Source of the DNA: Rhodobacter xanthinilyticus
GTDB lineage: Bacteria > Pseudomonadota > Alphaproteobacteria > Rhodobacterales > Rhodobacteraceae
Direction of reading: 5' to 3'
Assembly: GCF_001856665.1 (NCBI RefSeq)
Contig: NZ_CP017781.1
Coordinates: forward strand, 186,001 to 250,000
DNA: 64,000 nucleotides
A program made the position numbers and the translations under genes. The stretch's first letter is position 1. Every line of letters starts with the position of its first letter. Below are positions 1-8,387 of the stretch, in pieces. The notes under the pieces were generated by a model. It made no database searches, was not told the DNA's origin, and saw only the letters and a program-made list of their open reading frames with translations.

Positions 1-1403
1 TCGGCCTCCTCCGGCGCGGGCCCGCTTGGGCGCCCGACGATCAGCGGCAGCATCTCCGCCCCATGCGGCAAAGGCGCGATCGTCTGCTGCGGCTCGCGCC
101 AGCTCAGCGTGTCGAACCCGCCGCAATTGTCACACACCGGCGCCCAGTCCGCCTGGATATTCTGACATTTGTCGCAGCACCATTGCGGCCCGCGCGGCGC
201 GCTGAGCGCCCGCGTCAGCCAGCCGCGCACCACCGCGTCATCGGCGCCCTCGCCCCGCTCGACCGCCGCCATGATGGTCAGCACCCGCGCCGTCGGATGG
301 CTCTCGACGAGATCGCCGAGCGCGCGCCGCGCCGCCGGGAAATCCTCCGCCGCGATGTTGAGCTCGGCGAGGAGCAGCTTGGTTTCCTCATGATCGGGCC
401 GCGCGGCGAGCAGCTTCTCGAACCGCTTGAGCCGCGCAGAGGGGCTTTCCTCGGGCGCGATCTCGGCAAAAACCGCCGCGAGATCGGGGTGCGGCTGCGC
501 GGCCCAGGCCTTCAGCACGACCCGCGCGGCGGCCTTCGGGTTGGCGCGGTCGATATAGGCGCGCGCCGCCATCACCGCCGCCGGGATCAGATCGGGCGAG
601 GATTTGTTCGCCGCGATCGCCGCCTCGCGGGCCTCGATCGAAGCACCCTCCTCGAAGACCCCCTTCGCCTCCTGCAGTGCCAAAACCGCATCGCGCCGCT
701 TGTGGACATCCTTCGGCAACAGCCCCTGCCGCACCTTGGTGTTCAGAACATTGCGCGCACCGTGCCAATCGCCCTTCGCGGTTTGCAGCGCGAGCAGCGT
801 GTCCTGCACGCCCTCATGCTTGGGCTTGAGCGCATAGGCCTTCTCGGCGAGCTTCAGCGCCGTCGCCGTGTCGCCCTCGGCGAGCTTTTGCTTCATCAGA
901 CCCTGAACCGCCACAAAACGGGTGCGGTTATCGGCCAGAAGACGCTTGTAAACCTCGGTCGCGCGGCGGGTATCGCCGACCATCTCGGCCGCCTGCGCGG
1001 TCAGCAGGTTGGTCAGCTCCGGCCGGCGCAGAAACCGCTCCGCCCGCGCCGCCTTGGAGAGGGCAAGCCGCCCCTCGCCCGAGGCGACCGCCATCATCCC
1101 CTCGGCCAGCGCCTCGAAACCCTTGCGCTCGCGGTTGCGGTCGAAATAGCGGCTGATCGCGGTTTCATCGCCGCTCAGGAAGCGCAGGAACGCGACCAGG
1201 AACCCCACGATCTTGATCACCACCCAGACCGCGATAAAGGTCAGGAGCGCCACGATCACCGCCTGCAACGGCCCGAGCGTGAATTCCATCCCGAGCGCGG
1301 TGATGCGGATCCCCTCGGCGCTTTCGGCCAGATGCGTGGCGCCGAGCGTCAGCCCCGCGACGATGATGAGAAACAGCGCAATTTTAATGAAAGACCAGAT
1401 CAT
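1..1403 (-). CDS. hemY: HemY-like TPR membrane protein (partial, 3' end beyond window)
   Basis: Reading leftwards from an ATG at 1403, preceded by AAGGAG, gives an open frame of 467 residues that runs off the window edge. Two hydrophobic segments lie near residues 5-25 and 45-68, then a long Ala-rich helical region of the HemY/TPR type, then a zinc-ribbon-like Cys cluster (CCDKC...CDNC, about residues 409-427). The HemY family is an inner-membrane TPR protein associated with haem biosynthesis genes; its biochemical role is not settled and it is not the protoporphyrinogen oxidase also called HemY. The gene follows the Mic60-like gene with a 10-bp gap and hemD further upstream, suggesting one transcription unit. 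The symbol is by family and context. Confidence 0.85.
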   Translation of the reverse strand, partial: MIWSFIKIALFLIIVAGLTLGATHLAESAEGIRITALGMEFTLGPLQAVIVALLTFIAVWVVIKIVGFLVAFLRFLSGDETAISRYFDRNRERKGFEALAEGMMAVASGEGRLALSKAARAERFLRRPELTNLLTAQAAEMVGDTRRATEVYKRLLADNRTRFVAVQGLMKQKLAEGDTATALKLAEKAYALKPKHEGVQDTLLALQTAKGDWHGARNVLNTKVRQGLLPKDVHKRRDAVLALQEAKGVFEEGASIEAREAAIAANKSSPDLIPAAVMAARAYIDRANPKAAARVVLKAWAAQPHPDLAAVFAEIAPEESPSARLKRFEKLLAARPDHEETKLLLAELNIAAEDFPAARRALGDLVESHPTARVLTIMAAVERGEGADDAVVRGWLTRALSAPRGPQWCCDKCQNIQADWAPVCDNCGGFDTLSWREPQQTIAPLPHGAEMLPLIVGRPSGPAPEEA

Positions 1404-1413
1404 CGCCGTCTCC

Positions 1414-2628
1414 TTATTGGCCGAGCGCCTGCAGCGCCGCCTGCGCCGCGAGCCGCGCCTTCGCCTGGGCCGCCCAATCGGCGAGCGGGGCCTGCGCCGC
1501 CGGCGGCAGCGTCTCGATCTCGGCCAGCGCGGCGGCAAAATCGCCCCCCTCGACCGCCGCCTGCGCCCGCGAGAGCACCGCATCGGCATCCTCGCCCGCC
1601 CGCGGCGCGACCGACCGCGCCCCGAGCTGCGCCATCAAGAAGGCCTTCATCTTGTCGAGCCCCTCGCCCGCGGTTTCCTTGCGCGCAACCGCAAGCGCCT
1701 GCCGCGCCGCCTCGGGGAAGGCGGCTTGCAGCGCGCCGACGCTGGCGATCTCACCGCCGAGCTCGGCGGGCGCCGCGACCCCGGCCGCCGTCAGATCCGC
1801 GAGCGGCACGGCGAGCGAAGCGCCCGATTCGAAGGCCGCCTTGAGCCGCGCAACGGCCGCCTCCGCCATCACCTTCTTCGCCGCGGCCTCGGTCTCGGCG
1901 CGCATCTGCGCGGCCTGCGCCTCGGCCTCGGAAATCCGCTGCTCGGCCGCGGCGGCGGCGGCCGCGATCGCCTGCTGCGCCGCCTCGCCCGCCGGGGCCG
2001 CGCCCGCCAATTCGCCGCGCAAGGCATCAAGCTGCGCCTGCAGCGCCTGCAACGCCGCCGGCGCCACACCGCCCTCGCCCAGCGGCATCTGCTCAAGCGC
2101 CGCGACCCGCCCAGCGAGCGCCTCTTGCGCCTCGCGCACCGCCCGCACCGAGGCCGAAACCTCATCGAGCGCCGCCTGAACGCCCGACAGATCCGGCGCC
2201 GCCGGAGCCGCCGCCCGCAGCGCGGCAAGCTCTTGGGTCAGCGCCTCGATCTTGGCGTTTTGCGTCTCTATTTCGGCCTGAAATGGCGCCGGATCCGCCG
2301 CCGGCGCGGTGAGCGGCAACATCGCCTTGAGCCCCTCGGGCAGCTTCGGAAGCGCATAGATCACCGCCCCCGCGCCCAGCGCCGCCGCAACCACCCCGCC
2401 CAGCGCCATCGGCACGAACCCGCCTCGCGACGGTGCCGCAACCGGGGCCGGCGCCTCGGCCTTCGGCGCCTCAGGCCCGATCTCGCGCTCCGGCTCCGGC
2501 GCGGGCTCGGCCTCGAGCGGCGGCTCGATGTCCTTGGGGGCCTCCTCGACCGTATCCGCCTTGACCTCCGGGATGACGATCACCGGAACGCCCTCAGCCT
2601 CCGGCTTCTCCCGATCCGACTCAGCCAT
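1414..2628 (-). CDS. Mic60/mitofilin-like inner-membrane protein
   Basis: The 404-residue protein has an acidic, Pro/Glu-rich N-terminus (1-65), one membrane segment (about 70-92), a long Ala/Glu-rich predicted coiled coil (about 115-275) and a C-terminal helical domain. This is the architecture of alphaproteobacterial Mic60 (mitofilin), the homologue of the mitochondrial crista-junction protein, and the gene sits between hemD and hemY as alphaproteobacterial mic60 genes do. In phototrophic relatives Mic60 helps shape intracytoplasmic membranes. The start at 2628 has an AAGGGGGG ribosome-binding sequence. Sequence similarity of the C-terminal mitofilin signature was judged by eye only, so a generic coiled-coil membrane protein remains possible. 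Confidence 0.75.
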   Translation of the reverse strand: MAESDREKPEAEGVPVIVIPEVKADTVEEAPKDIEPPLEAEPAPEPEREIGPEAPKAEAPAPVAAPSRGGFVPMALGGVVAAALGAGAVIYALPKLPEGLKAMLPLTAPAADPAPFQAEIETQNAKIEALTQELAALRAAAPAAPDLSGVQAALDEVSASVRAVREAQEALAGRVAALEQMPLGEGGVAPAALQALQAQLDALRGELAGAAPAGEAAQQAIAAAAAAAEQRISEAEAQAAQMRAETEAAAKKVMAEAAVARLKAAFESGASLAVPLADLTAAGVAAPAELGGEIASVGALQAAFPEAARQALAVARKETAGEGLDKMKAFLMAQLGARSVAPRAGEDADAVLSRAQAAVEGGDFAAALAEIETLPPAAQAPLADWAAQAKARLAAQAALQALGQ

Positions 2629-2692
2629 GTCATCCCCCCTTGACCATCCAGAATTTCGTCTCGCGTCAGTCTAGGCGCCGCGGCCCGAGGGC

Positions 2693-3418
2693 TCAACCCG
2701 CCTTGGCTGGGCCAATAAGCCGCGTCAGCGCCTCGAGAACGCCGCGCAGATCGGGCCGCTCCGCGACCTCAAGCCGCTCCGGGCGCAGCGGCCCGGCCCG
2801 CTCGGCCACCGTCGCGCTGATCGCCGCGACCCAGATCCGCCCGCGCCAATCGCCAAGCTCCTGCACCAGCCGATCGGCCGAGCGCGGCGAGAAGAGCGGC
2901 GCGACCACCAGCCCCGCCCGCGCGAGCTGCGCCCGGATCGCGGGCTCGAGCGCACAGGCCTGCTGTCGGTAAACCACCACCTCTTTCGTCTCTATTTCAG
3001 CGGAATTGAGCAGATCTGCGAGCGGAACCGCCACCTCCTCACCGCGCGCATGGACAAGCCCGCCGCCGCGATGCTGCGCCCTGATCAGCGGCAAGAGCCC
3101 GCGCGCATCGCCCTGCCCCTCGAGCGTCTCGAACCCCGCGCGCCGCGCCGCCGCGGCGGTTTTGCCCCCCACACAATAGGCCCGCCGCCCCGCCGCCGGC
3201 GAACGCGCGACAAACGGCGCCACCGCGTTTTGCGAGGTGAAAATCACCTCTCGCGCCGGCGGGATCTCCGCGGGGAGCGCGACGATTTCCATCAAGGGAG
3301 CGATCAGAACCGGCAGATCTTCGCCGAAGCGCGCGGCGATCTCGGCGGCACAGCGCCGCGAGGCCGCCTCCGGGCGGGTCAGCAGGATCGTCGGACGGGT
3401 GTCACTTTGCGCGGTCAC
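2693..3418 (-). CDS. hemD: Uroporphyrinogen-III synthase
   Basis: This 241-residue protein closes hydroxymethylbilane into uroporphyrinogen III in the cytoplasmic tetrapyrrole pathway. The N-terminal ILLTRPEA motif, the bi-lobed length and the position upstream of the Mic60/hemY pair fit HemD; the family is poorly conserved, so context carries weight. The start is GTG at 3418 with no strong Shine-Dalgarno sequence. It is divergent from tsaD, with only 72 bp between the two starts, a common alphaproteobacterial arrangement. hemC is not in the window. Confidence 0.88.
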   Translation of the reverse strand: MTAQSDTRPTILLTRPEAASRRCAAEIAARFGEDLPVLIAPLMEIVALPAEIPPAREVIFTSQNAVAPFVARSPAAGRRAYCVGGKTAAAARRAGFETLEGQGDARGLLPLIRAQHRGGGLVHARGEEVAVPLADLLNSAEIETKEVVVYRQQACALEPAIRAQLARAGLVVAPLFSPRSADRLVQELGDWRGRIWVAAISATVAERAGPLRPERLEVAERPDLRGVLEALTRLIGPAKAG

Positions 3419-3490
3419 GGGCAGCCCCGGGATTGTGCGATGCCTGCCCCGGTGTTACCTGCGATGAAAGGCCACCGCAACCGGAGCGAT

Positions 3491-4585
3491 ATGACACAGG
3501 TGCTGACATTTCTCGGGCTGGAGTCGAGCTGCGACGATACCGCGGCGGCGGTGGTGCGCAGCGGGCCGGAGGGCACGGAGATCCTGGCCTCGGTGGTCGC
3601 CGGGCAGACCGAGCTGCACGCGGCCTTTGGCGGCGTCGTGCCCGAAATCGCCGCGCGCGCCCATGCCGAGAAGCTCGACCTCTGTGTCGAGGAGGCGCTG
3701 GCGGGCGCGGGGGTGAGGCTCGGCGATCTGGACGGCGTGGCGGTGACGGCGGGGCCGGGGCTGATCGGCGGGGTGATGTCGGGCGTGATGTGCGCCAAGG
3801 GTATTGCCGCGGGCGCCGGGCTGCCGCTTGTGGGGGTCAACCATCTCGCGGGCCATGCGCTGACGCCGCGGCTGACCGACGGCATCGCCTTTCCGTATCT
3901 GATGCTGCTGGTCTCCGGCGGGCATTGTCAGTTTCTGATCGCCCACGGGCCGGAAGAATTCACCCGCCTTGGCGGCACGATCGACGATGCGCCTGGCGAA
4001 GCCTTTGATAAAACGGCGAAACTTCTTGGCCTGCCGCAGCCCGGCGGCCCCGCGGTCGAGGCGGAGGCCGCCACCGGCAACGCGCGCGCCTTTGCGCTTC
4101 CGCGCCCGCTGCTTGATCGGCCGGGGTGTGACATGTCGTTTTCCGGGCTGAAGACCGCGCTCCTGCGGGCGCGGGATGCGGCGGTGGCGGAGCATGGCGG
4201 CCTGCCGCGGCAGGTGCGCGCCGATCTCTGCGCGAGCTTTCAGGCCGCGGTGCGCGATGTTCTGGCGGAGAAATCCCGCCGCGCGCTGGCGATTTATCTC
4301 GCGCAGGCGCCCGGTGAGCCGGTCTTTGCCGTGGCGGGGGGCGTCGCGGCAAACAAGGCGCTTCGGGCCGAGTTAGAGACGGTTTGCGCCAAGCTCGGCG
4401 TGCGATTCACCGCGCCGCCGCTGCGGCTGTGCACCGATAACGCCGCGATGATCGCCTTCGCCGGGATCGAGCGGTTCCGCATGGGGGCGCGCGACGGGAT
4501 GGATCTGCTCGCCCGGCCGCGCTGGCCGCTCGACCGCAGCGCGCCGGCGCTCGTTGGCTCCGGCAAGAAGGGGGCGAAAGCATGA
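3491..4585 (+). CDS. tsaD: tRNA N6-adenosine threonylcarbamoyltransferase TsaD
   Basis: TsaD transfers threonylcarbamoyl to A37 of ANN-decoding tRNAs. The 364-residue frame shows the ASKHA start ESSCDDT (11-17), the metal-binding HLAGH (H118, H122), LLVSGGH, and the late DNAAMIAF motif. An open frame continues upstream to 3050, but ATG 3491 follows GGAG and begins directly before the conserved first strand, so I chose it. Its stop overlaps the start of gpsA (ATGA at 4582-4585), implying coupled translation. Confidence 0.96.
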   Translation: MTQVLTFLGLESSCDDTAAAVVRSGPEGTEILASVVAGQTELHAAFGGVVPEIAARAHAEKLDLCVEEALAGAGVRLGDLDGVAVTAGPGLIGGVMSGVMCAKGIAAGAGLPLVGVNHLAGHALTPRLTDGIAFPYLMLLVSGGHCQFLIAHGPEEFTRLGGTIDDAPGEAFDKTAKLLGLPQPGGPAVEAEAATGNARAFALPRPLLDRPGCDMSFSGLKTALLRARDAAVAEHGGLPRQVRADLCASFQAAVRDVLAEKSRRALAIYLAQAPGEPVFAVAGGVAANKALRAELETVCAKLGVRFTAPPLRLCTDNAAMIAFAGIERFRMGARDGMDLLARPRWPLDRSAPALVGSGKKGAKA

Positions 4586-5536
4586 GCGTGACCGTCCTCG
4601 GCGCGGGCGCTTTTGGCACCGCGCTGGCCGTCAGCCTCGCGCAGAACGGGCCCGTGATGCTCTGGGCGCGCGACGGGGCGCATGTCGCAGATGGGCGCGT
4701 CGCGTGAAAACGCCAAGCGCCTCGCCGGGGTGACTCTGCCCGAAAACGTCTCTGTTACGGCGGAAATCGAGGCCGCAACGCAGGCCGAGACGCTGCTTCT
4801 GGCGATGCCGATGCAGCAGATGTCGCCCTTTCTCACCGCAAACGCCGCGCGGCTTGGGGGCAAGACGCTCGTCGCCTGCTCGAAGGGGATCGACCTTGCC
4901 ACCGGCCGCGGGCCGACCGCGCTGATCGAGGCCGCAGCCCCCGGCGCGCGCGCCGCGATCCTGACCGGGCCGAGCTTTGCCGCCGATATTGCGCGCGGCT
5001 TGCCCACCGCTTTGACTCTGGCCTGCGCGAGCCCCTGCGAAGACCTCCAGCACGCGCTTTCGACCCCCACGCTGCGGCTTTACCGCACGACCGACACCAC
5101 CGGCGCCGAGCTCGGCGGCGCGCTGAAGAACGTCATCGCGATCGCCGCGGGGGTGGTGATCGGCGCGGGGCTTGGCGATTCGGCGCGCGCGGCGCTGATG
5201 ACCCGGGGCTTTGCCGAGATCAGCCGGATCGCCATCGCGATGGGCGCGCGCGCCGAGACCCTCGCCGGGCTTTCGGGCTTTGGCGATCTCGTGCTGACCT
5301 GCACCTCGACGCAATCGCGCAACTTCCGCTACGGGATCGCGCTCGGCGCCGGGCAGGCCTTTGACACAAGCACCACGGTCGAAGGCGTCGCCACCGCCAA
5401 AGCAGTCTCTATTCTGGCGCAAAACGCCCATATCGAGATGCCGGTCGCGGCGATGATCGCCGCGCTGACCGAGCACAAGATCACCGTTTCAGATGCAATT
5501 CAGGCGCTGCTTTCGCGCCCGCTCAAGGAGGAATGA
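4582..5536 (+). pseudogene. gpsA: Glycerol-3-phosphate dehydrogenase [NAD(P)+], frameshifted
   Basis: GpsA makes sn-glycerol 3-phosphate for phospholipids. The ATG at 4582, overlapping the tsaD stop, opens a frame with the nucleotide-binding motif GAGAFGTALA and WARD, but it ends at TGA 4705-4707 after 41 codons. The rest of GpsA ([30 protein letters not shown]-like motifs) continues in another frame to 5536. A missing dinucleotide near 4690/4691 would rejoin the frames as HVAEMGASREN and give about 320 residues, normal for GpsA. A separate start at ATG 4682 would lack the Rossmann motif. Either a sequencing error or a real lesion; a 1-base insertion fits the family spacing less well. Confidence 0.85.
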
Positions 5537-5537
5537 C

Positions 5538-5807
5538 ATGCTTTTCGCCATCATCTGCCGCGACAAGGCCGGCGCGTTGCAAACCCGGCTCGACACCCGC
5601 GCCGACCACCTCGCCTATATCGAGGCGACGGGCGTGGTGAAAATGGCCGGGCCGTTCCTCGAAGAGGGGCAGATGTGCGGCTCGCTGGTGATCGTCGAGA
5701 CCGAAGACCTCGCCGCCGCACAGGCCTGGGCCGCGGCTGACCCCTATGCCAAGGCGGGGCTCTTCGAGAGCGTTTCGGTCACCGAATGGAAGAAGGTGAT
5801 CGGCTGA
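5538..5807 (+). CDS. YciI-like protein
   Basis: An 89-residue protein begins at ATG 5538 one base after the gpsA stop, with AAGGAGG just upstream. The start (MLFAIICRDK), the central TRADHL and the ending typical of the YciI (YCII-related, dimeric alpha-beta barrel) family support the assignment. Members are small cytoplasmic proteins with a conserved His-Asp pair; some act as hydrolases or dehalogenases, most have no known role. It overlaps the next gene by one base, so tsaD, gpsA, this gene and the EVE gene form one unit. Confidence 0.85.
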   Translation: MLFAIICRDKAGALQTRLDTRADHLAYIEATGVVKMAGPFLEEGQMCGSLVIVETEDLAAAQAWAAADPYAKAGLFESVSVTEWKKVIG

Positions 5808-6226
5808 TGGCGTATTGGCTCTTCAAATCCGAGCCGAACAAATGGTCCTGGGACCAGCAGGTCGCGCGCGGTGAGGCGGGCGAGCAATGGGACGGCGTGC
5901 GCAACTATCTCGCGCGCAACAACATGCGCGCGATGAAAATCGGCGATCGCGGGTTCTTCTACCATTCGAACATCGGCAAGGAGATCGTCGGCGTGGTCGA
6001 GGTCTGTGCCGAGAGCCACCCCGATTCGACCACCGACGACCCGCGCTGGGATTGCGTGGATATCAAGGCGGTGAAGCCGCTGGTGCGGCCGGTGACGCTC
6101 GCGGAGGTCAAGGCGGATAGCCGGCTCGACAAGATGGCGCTGGTGACCTCGATGCGGCTTTCGGTGCAGCCGGTGACGGACGAGGAATGGAAGATCATCT
6201 GCGCGCTCGGCGGGATCGACCCCTGA
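5807..6226 (+). CDS. EVE-domain protein
   Basis: The 139-residue protein starts MAYWLFKSEP and contains WDGVRNYLARNNMR and GDRGFFYHS, which are hallmarks of the EVE domain, a PUA-related fold that binds modified bases in DNA or RNA. In bacteria single-domain EVE proteins are often conserved next to housekeeping genes; a specific target cannot be read from sequence. Start ATG 5807 overlaps the upstream TGA by one base. It is the last gene of the tsaD unit. Confidence 0.92.
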   Translation: MAYWLFKSEPNKWSWDQQVARGEAGEQWDGVRNYLARNNMRAMKIGDRGFFYHSNIGKEIVGVVEVCAESHPDSTTDDPRWDCVDIKAVKPLVRPVTLAEVKADSRLDKMALVTSMRLSVQPVTDEEWKIICALGGIDP

Positions 6227-6247
6227 GCGCAGCCGCCCCGAAAAACG

Positions 6248-6281
6248 AGGAGGGCCCCGGCACCCCTACCAGGACCCTCCT
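6248..6281 (+). terminator. Possible terminator hairpin after the EVE-domain gene
   Basis: Arms AGGAGGGCCCCGG (6248-6260) and CCAGGACCCTCCT (6269-6281) pair over 13 positions with two C-A mismatches and an 8-base loop. It begins 22 bases after the EVE stop. No clear T run follows, so intrinsic termination is uncertain. Confidence 0.4.
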
Positions 6282-6492
6282 TCACCCCACGTGCTCCCCT
6301 ACGCACCACACGTGAAACTGTCTATTGGGTCCTGGCCTTCCTGGCCGGTAAGTTGGTTTTAGGCGAGTTCTCGATTCGTCTCAAGCCCTGAATCCCGACA
6401 ATATGACGTATTTTCAATTGGTTAAGGTTTAGATTTTGTAAACCTTCCGCGCCGCCATTGCCGCGCATGACAAAGGCGCTAAGCTCCGAGCC
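6282..6492. other. Intergenic region with an AT-rich patch
   Basis: Apart from the hairpin just upstream, this gap holds no convincing gene. Around 6340-6445 the base composition turns clearly more AT-rich than the surroundings (for example TTTTCAATTGGTTAAGG). It presumably contains the promoter of the CbiX-like gene, but I could not pick a convincing -35/-10 pair. Confidence 0.4.
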
Positions 6493-7188
6493 ATGAAACA
6501 GGTCGTTCTCGTTGCCCATGGCTCGCCCTCCGAGCCCGAACCGCAGGAAGCCGCGCTGCAGGCGCTGGTGGCGCGGCTCGGCGCGCTTTGCCCCGGCGAT
6601 GAGATCCGCGGCGCGACGCTCGCAAGCCCGGGCGCCCTGGCCCGCGCGCTCGACGGGCTCGAGCGCCCGCTGATCTACCCGTTCTTCATGGCCGAAGGCT
6701 GGTTCACCCGGCGCGAGATGCCGCGGCGGATCGCCGAGCTGGGCGTCGAGGTGCGCTACCTGCGGCCGCTCGGGCTGGAGCCCGGCCTGCCCGATCTGAT
6801 CGCGCGCGATTGTCTCGCGGGGGCGAAAACCGCCGGAATAGAGCCGAATTCGAGCGATCTGATCCTGGTCGGCCATGGCTCCAAGGTCGCGCGGAAATCG
6901 AAGGATACGACCTATGCGATGGCCGAGACCCTACGCCGGCGGTTGCCGTTCTGGCGAGTGCGGGTCGCGCTGATCGAGGAGCCGCCGTTCCTTGTCGATA
7001 TCGCGCGCGAATCGCCCGGCGGGGTTTGCCTGCCGTTCTTTGCGCTGCGCGCGGGCCATGTCGCCGAGGATATCCCGCAGGCGCTCGCCGAGGCCGGGTT
7101 CGACGGCGTTCTCCTTGATCCGATCGGGGCGCATCCGGGCACCGCGGAGCTGATCGCCGCGGCAATCGCGCGCGCCGAGGCGCCGTGA
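6493..7188 (+). CDS. CbiX/SirB-like chelatase family protein
   Basis: The 231-residue protein carries two copies of a half-domain, opening with VLVAHGSP (residues 5-12) and, in the second half, ILVGHGSK. This duplicated type II chelatase fold is found in sirohydrochlorin cobalt/ferrochelatases (CbiX, SirB). The first-half His of the HGS motif is the expected metal ligand. Substrate (Co or Fe, sirohydrochlorin or another tetrapyrrole) cannot be told. It stands alone directly upstream of the Pho-regulated pst operon on the same strand, and no cobalamin or sirohaem genes adjoin it. Confidence 0.8.
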   Translation: MKQVVLVAHGSPSEPEPQEAALQALVARLGALCPGDEIRGATLASPGALARALDGLERPLIYPFFMAEGWFTRREMPRRIAELGVEVRYLRPLGLEPGLPDLIARDCLAGAKTAGIEPNSSDLILVGHGSKVARKSKDTTYAMAETLRRRLPFWRVRVALIEEPPFLVDIARESPGGVCLPFFALRAGHVAEDIPQALAEAGFDGVLLDPIGAHPGTAELIAAAIARAEAP

Positions 7189-7193
7189 CGGCA

Positions 7194-7233
7194 TTGTCAC
7201 ACGACTGTCACACAACATTTGCATAAGCGTCAC
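7194..7233 (+). promoter_or_regulatory. Tandem Pho boxes upstream of pstS
   Basis: Four 7-base half-sites lie at exact 11-base spacing: TTGTCAC (7194), CTGTCAC (7205), CATTTGC (7216) and GCGTCAC (7227), separated by 4-base AT-rich spacers. The first two match the PhoB consensus (CTGTCAT repeats with 4-base spacers) closely. PhoB is encoded at the end of the same operon, so positive autoregulation under phosphate limitation is expected. Confidence 0.85.
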
Positions 7234-7297
7234 CGTCGGCACCTACGAGGGGCCCCAAGGCCAGCCCGGCCTGTGCAAGACAGTTCAGGAGTGATCC

Positions 7298-8338
7298 ATG
7301 AAAACCGTGAAATACACCGTCTCGGCCCTGGCGATCGTCGCCGCCTCGGCTTCGGGTGCCCTCGCCCGTGACCAAGTCCAGTCGGCCGGCTCCTCGACCG
7401 TGCTGCCCTATGCCACGATCGTCGCCGAAGCCTTTGGCGAGAACTTCGATTTCCCGACCCCGGTGGTCGAATCGGGTGGTTCGGGCGCTGGCCGCAAGAA
7501 GCTCTGCGAAGGCGTTGGCGAAAACACCATCGACATCGCGAACTCGTCCTCGCGCATCAAGCAATCGGACATCGACCTCTGCGCCCAGAACGGCGTGAAC
7601 GAGATCATGGAAGTCCGCTTCGGCTATGACGGGATCGTCTTCGCCTCGGATATCGGCGGCGCCGATTTCGCCTTCACCCCCTCGGATTGGTACAACGCGA
7701 TCGCCGCCAATGTCGTCAAGGACGGCGCGCTCGTCGCCAACACCGCGAAGACCTGGGCCGATGTGAACGCCGCGCTCCCGGCGCAAGACATCCTCGCCTT
7801 CATCCCGGGCACCAAGCACGGCACCCGTGAAGTGTTCGACACCAAGGTGCTCGAAGCCGGCTGTGAAGCCACCGGCGCGCTGGCGAAATTCGTCGAAGCC
7901 GCGGGCGGCGACGAGAAAGAAGGCGCCAAGAAGTGCCTCGACCTGCGCACCGACGGCGTTTCGGTCGACATCGACGGCGACTACACCGAGACCCTGTCGC
8001 GCATCGACGCCAACAAGAACGCGATCGGCGTGTTCGGCCTGTCGTTCTACCAGAACAACACCGACAAGCTGAAAGTCGCGACCATGGACGGCATCGTGCC
8101 CTCGACCGAGACCATCGCCTCGGGCGACTATCCGGTCTCGCGTCCGCTCTACTTCTACGTCAAGAAAGCGCATATCGGCGTCATCCCCGGCCTGAAGGAA
8201 TACATCGAGTTCTTCGTGTCGGACGATATGGCCGGCCCGGAAGGCCCGCTGGCCGCCTACGGCCTCGTGTCGGACCCGGAGCTCGCCAAGACCCAGGAGA
8301 TGGTCGCGGCCGAGACCCCGATGGGCCCGCTGAACTAA
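7298..8338 (+). CDS. pstS: Periplasmic phosphate-binding protein PstS
   Basis: The 346-residue protein has a signal peptide (residues 1-23, cleavage after ALA) and then the PstS start QSAGSSTVLPYA, the phosphate-contacting ESGGSGAGRK loop and ANSSSRIK. It delivers phosphate to the PstCAB importer. Length and motifs match the PstS family found in alphaproteobacteria. A good ribosome-binding site (CAGGAG) precedes ATG 7298. Pho boxes lie about 65 bp upstream, and a strong hairpin follows the stop, which would favour higher levels of the binding protein than of the permease. Confidence 0.96.
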   Translation: MKTVKYTVSALAIVAASASGALARDQVQSAGSSTVLPYATIVAEAFGENFDFPTPVVESGGSGAGRKKLCEGVGENTIDIANSSSRIKQSDIDLCAQNGVNEIMEVRFGYDGIVFASDIGGADFAFTPSDWYNAIAANVVKDGALVANTAKTWADVNAALPAQDILAFIPGTKHGTREVFDTKVLEAGCEATGALAKFVEAAGGDEKEGAKKCLDLRTDGVSVDIDGDYTETLSRIDANKNAIGVFGLSFYQNNTDKLKVATMDGIVPSTETIASGDYPVSRPLYFYVKKAHIGVIPGLKEYIEFFVSDDMAGPEGPLAAYGLVSDPELAKTQEMVAAETPMGPLN

Positions 8339-8346
8339 GACTTCCG

Positions 8347-8372
8347 GGTGGCGCCTTCGGGCGCCACCTTTT
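8347..8372 (+). terminator. UUCG-capped hairpin between pstS and pstC
   Basis: A perfect 9-bp stem GGTGGCGCC / GGCGCCACC closes a TTCG tetraloop and is followed by TTTT (8369-8372). It lies in the 49-bp gap between pstS and pstC. It may be a partial terminator or an mRNA-stabilising 3' end that sets a PstS excess. Confidence 0.75.
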
Positions 8373-8387
8373 CCCTCCGGGAGAGAT

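Noticed and set aside
4682-5536. A separate functional GpsA starting at ATG 4682
   Set aside because: It would lack the N-terminal nucleotide-binding motif, which lies in the other frame just upstream.
6328-6340. CACGTGAAAC, a parS-like half-site in the gap after the EVE gene
   Set aside because: Only one half matches the palindrome; the left arm differs at several bases.
6422-6437. TTAAGGTTTAGATTT, resembling a CtrA box
   Set aside because: The second half is ATTT, not TTAA; too weak to call.
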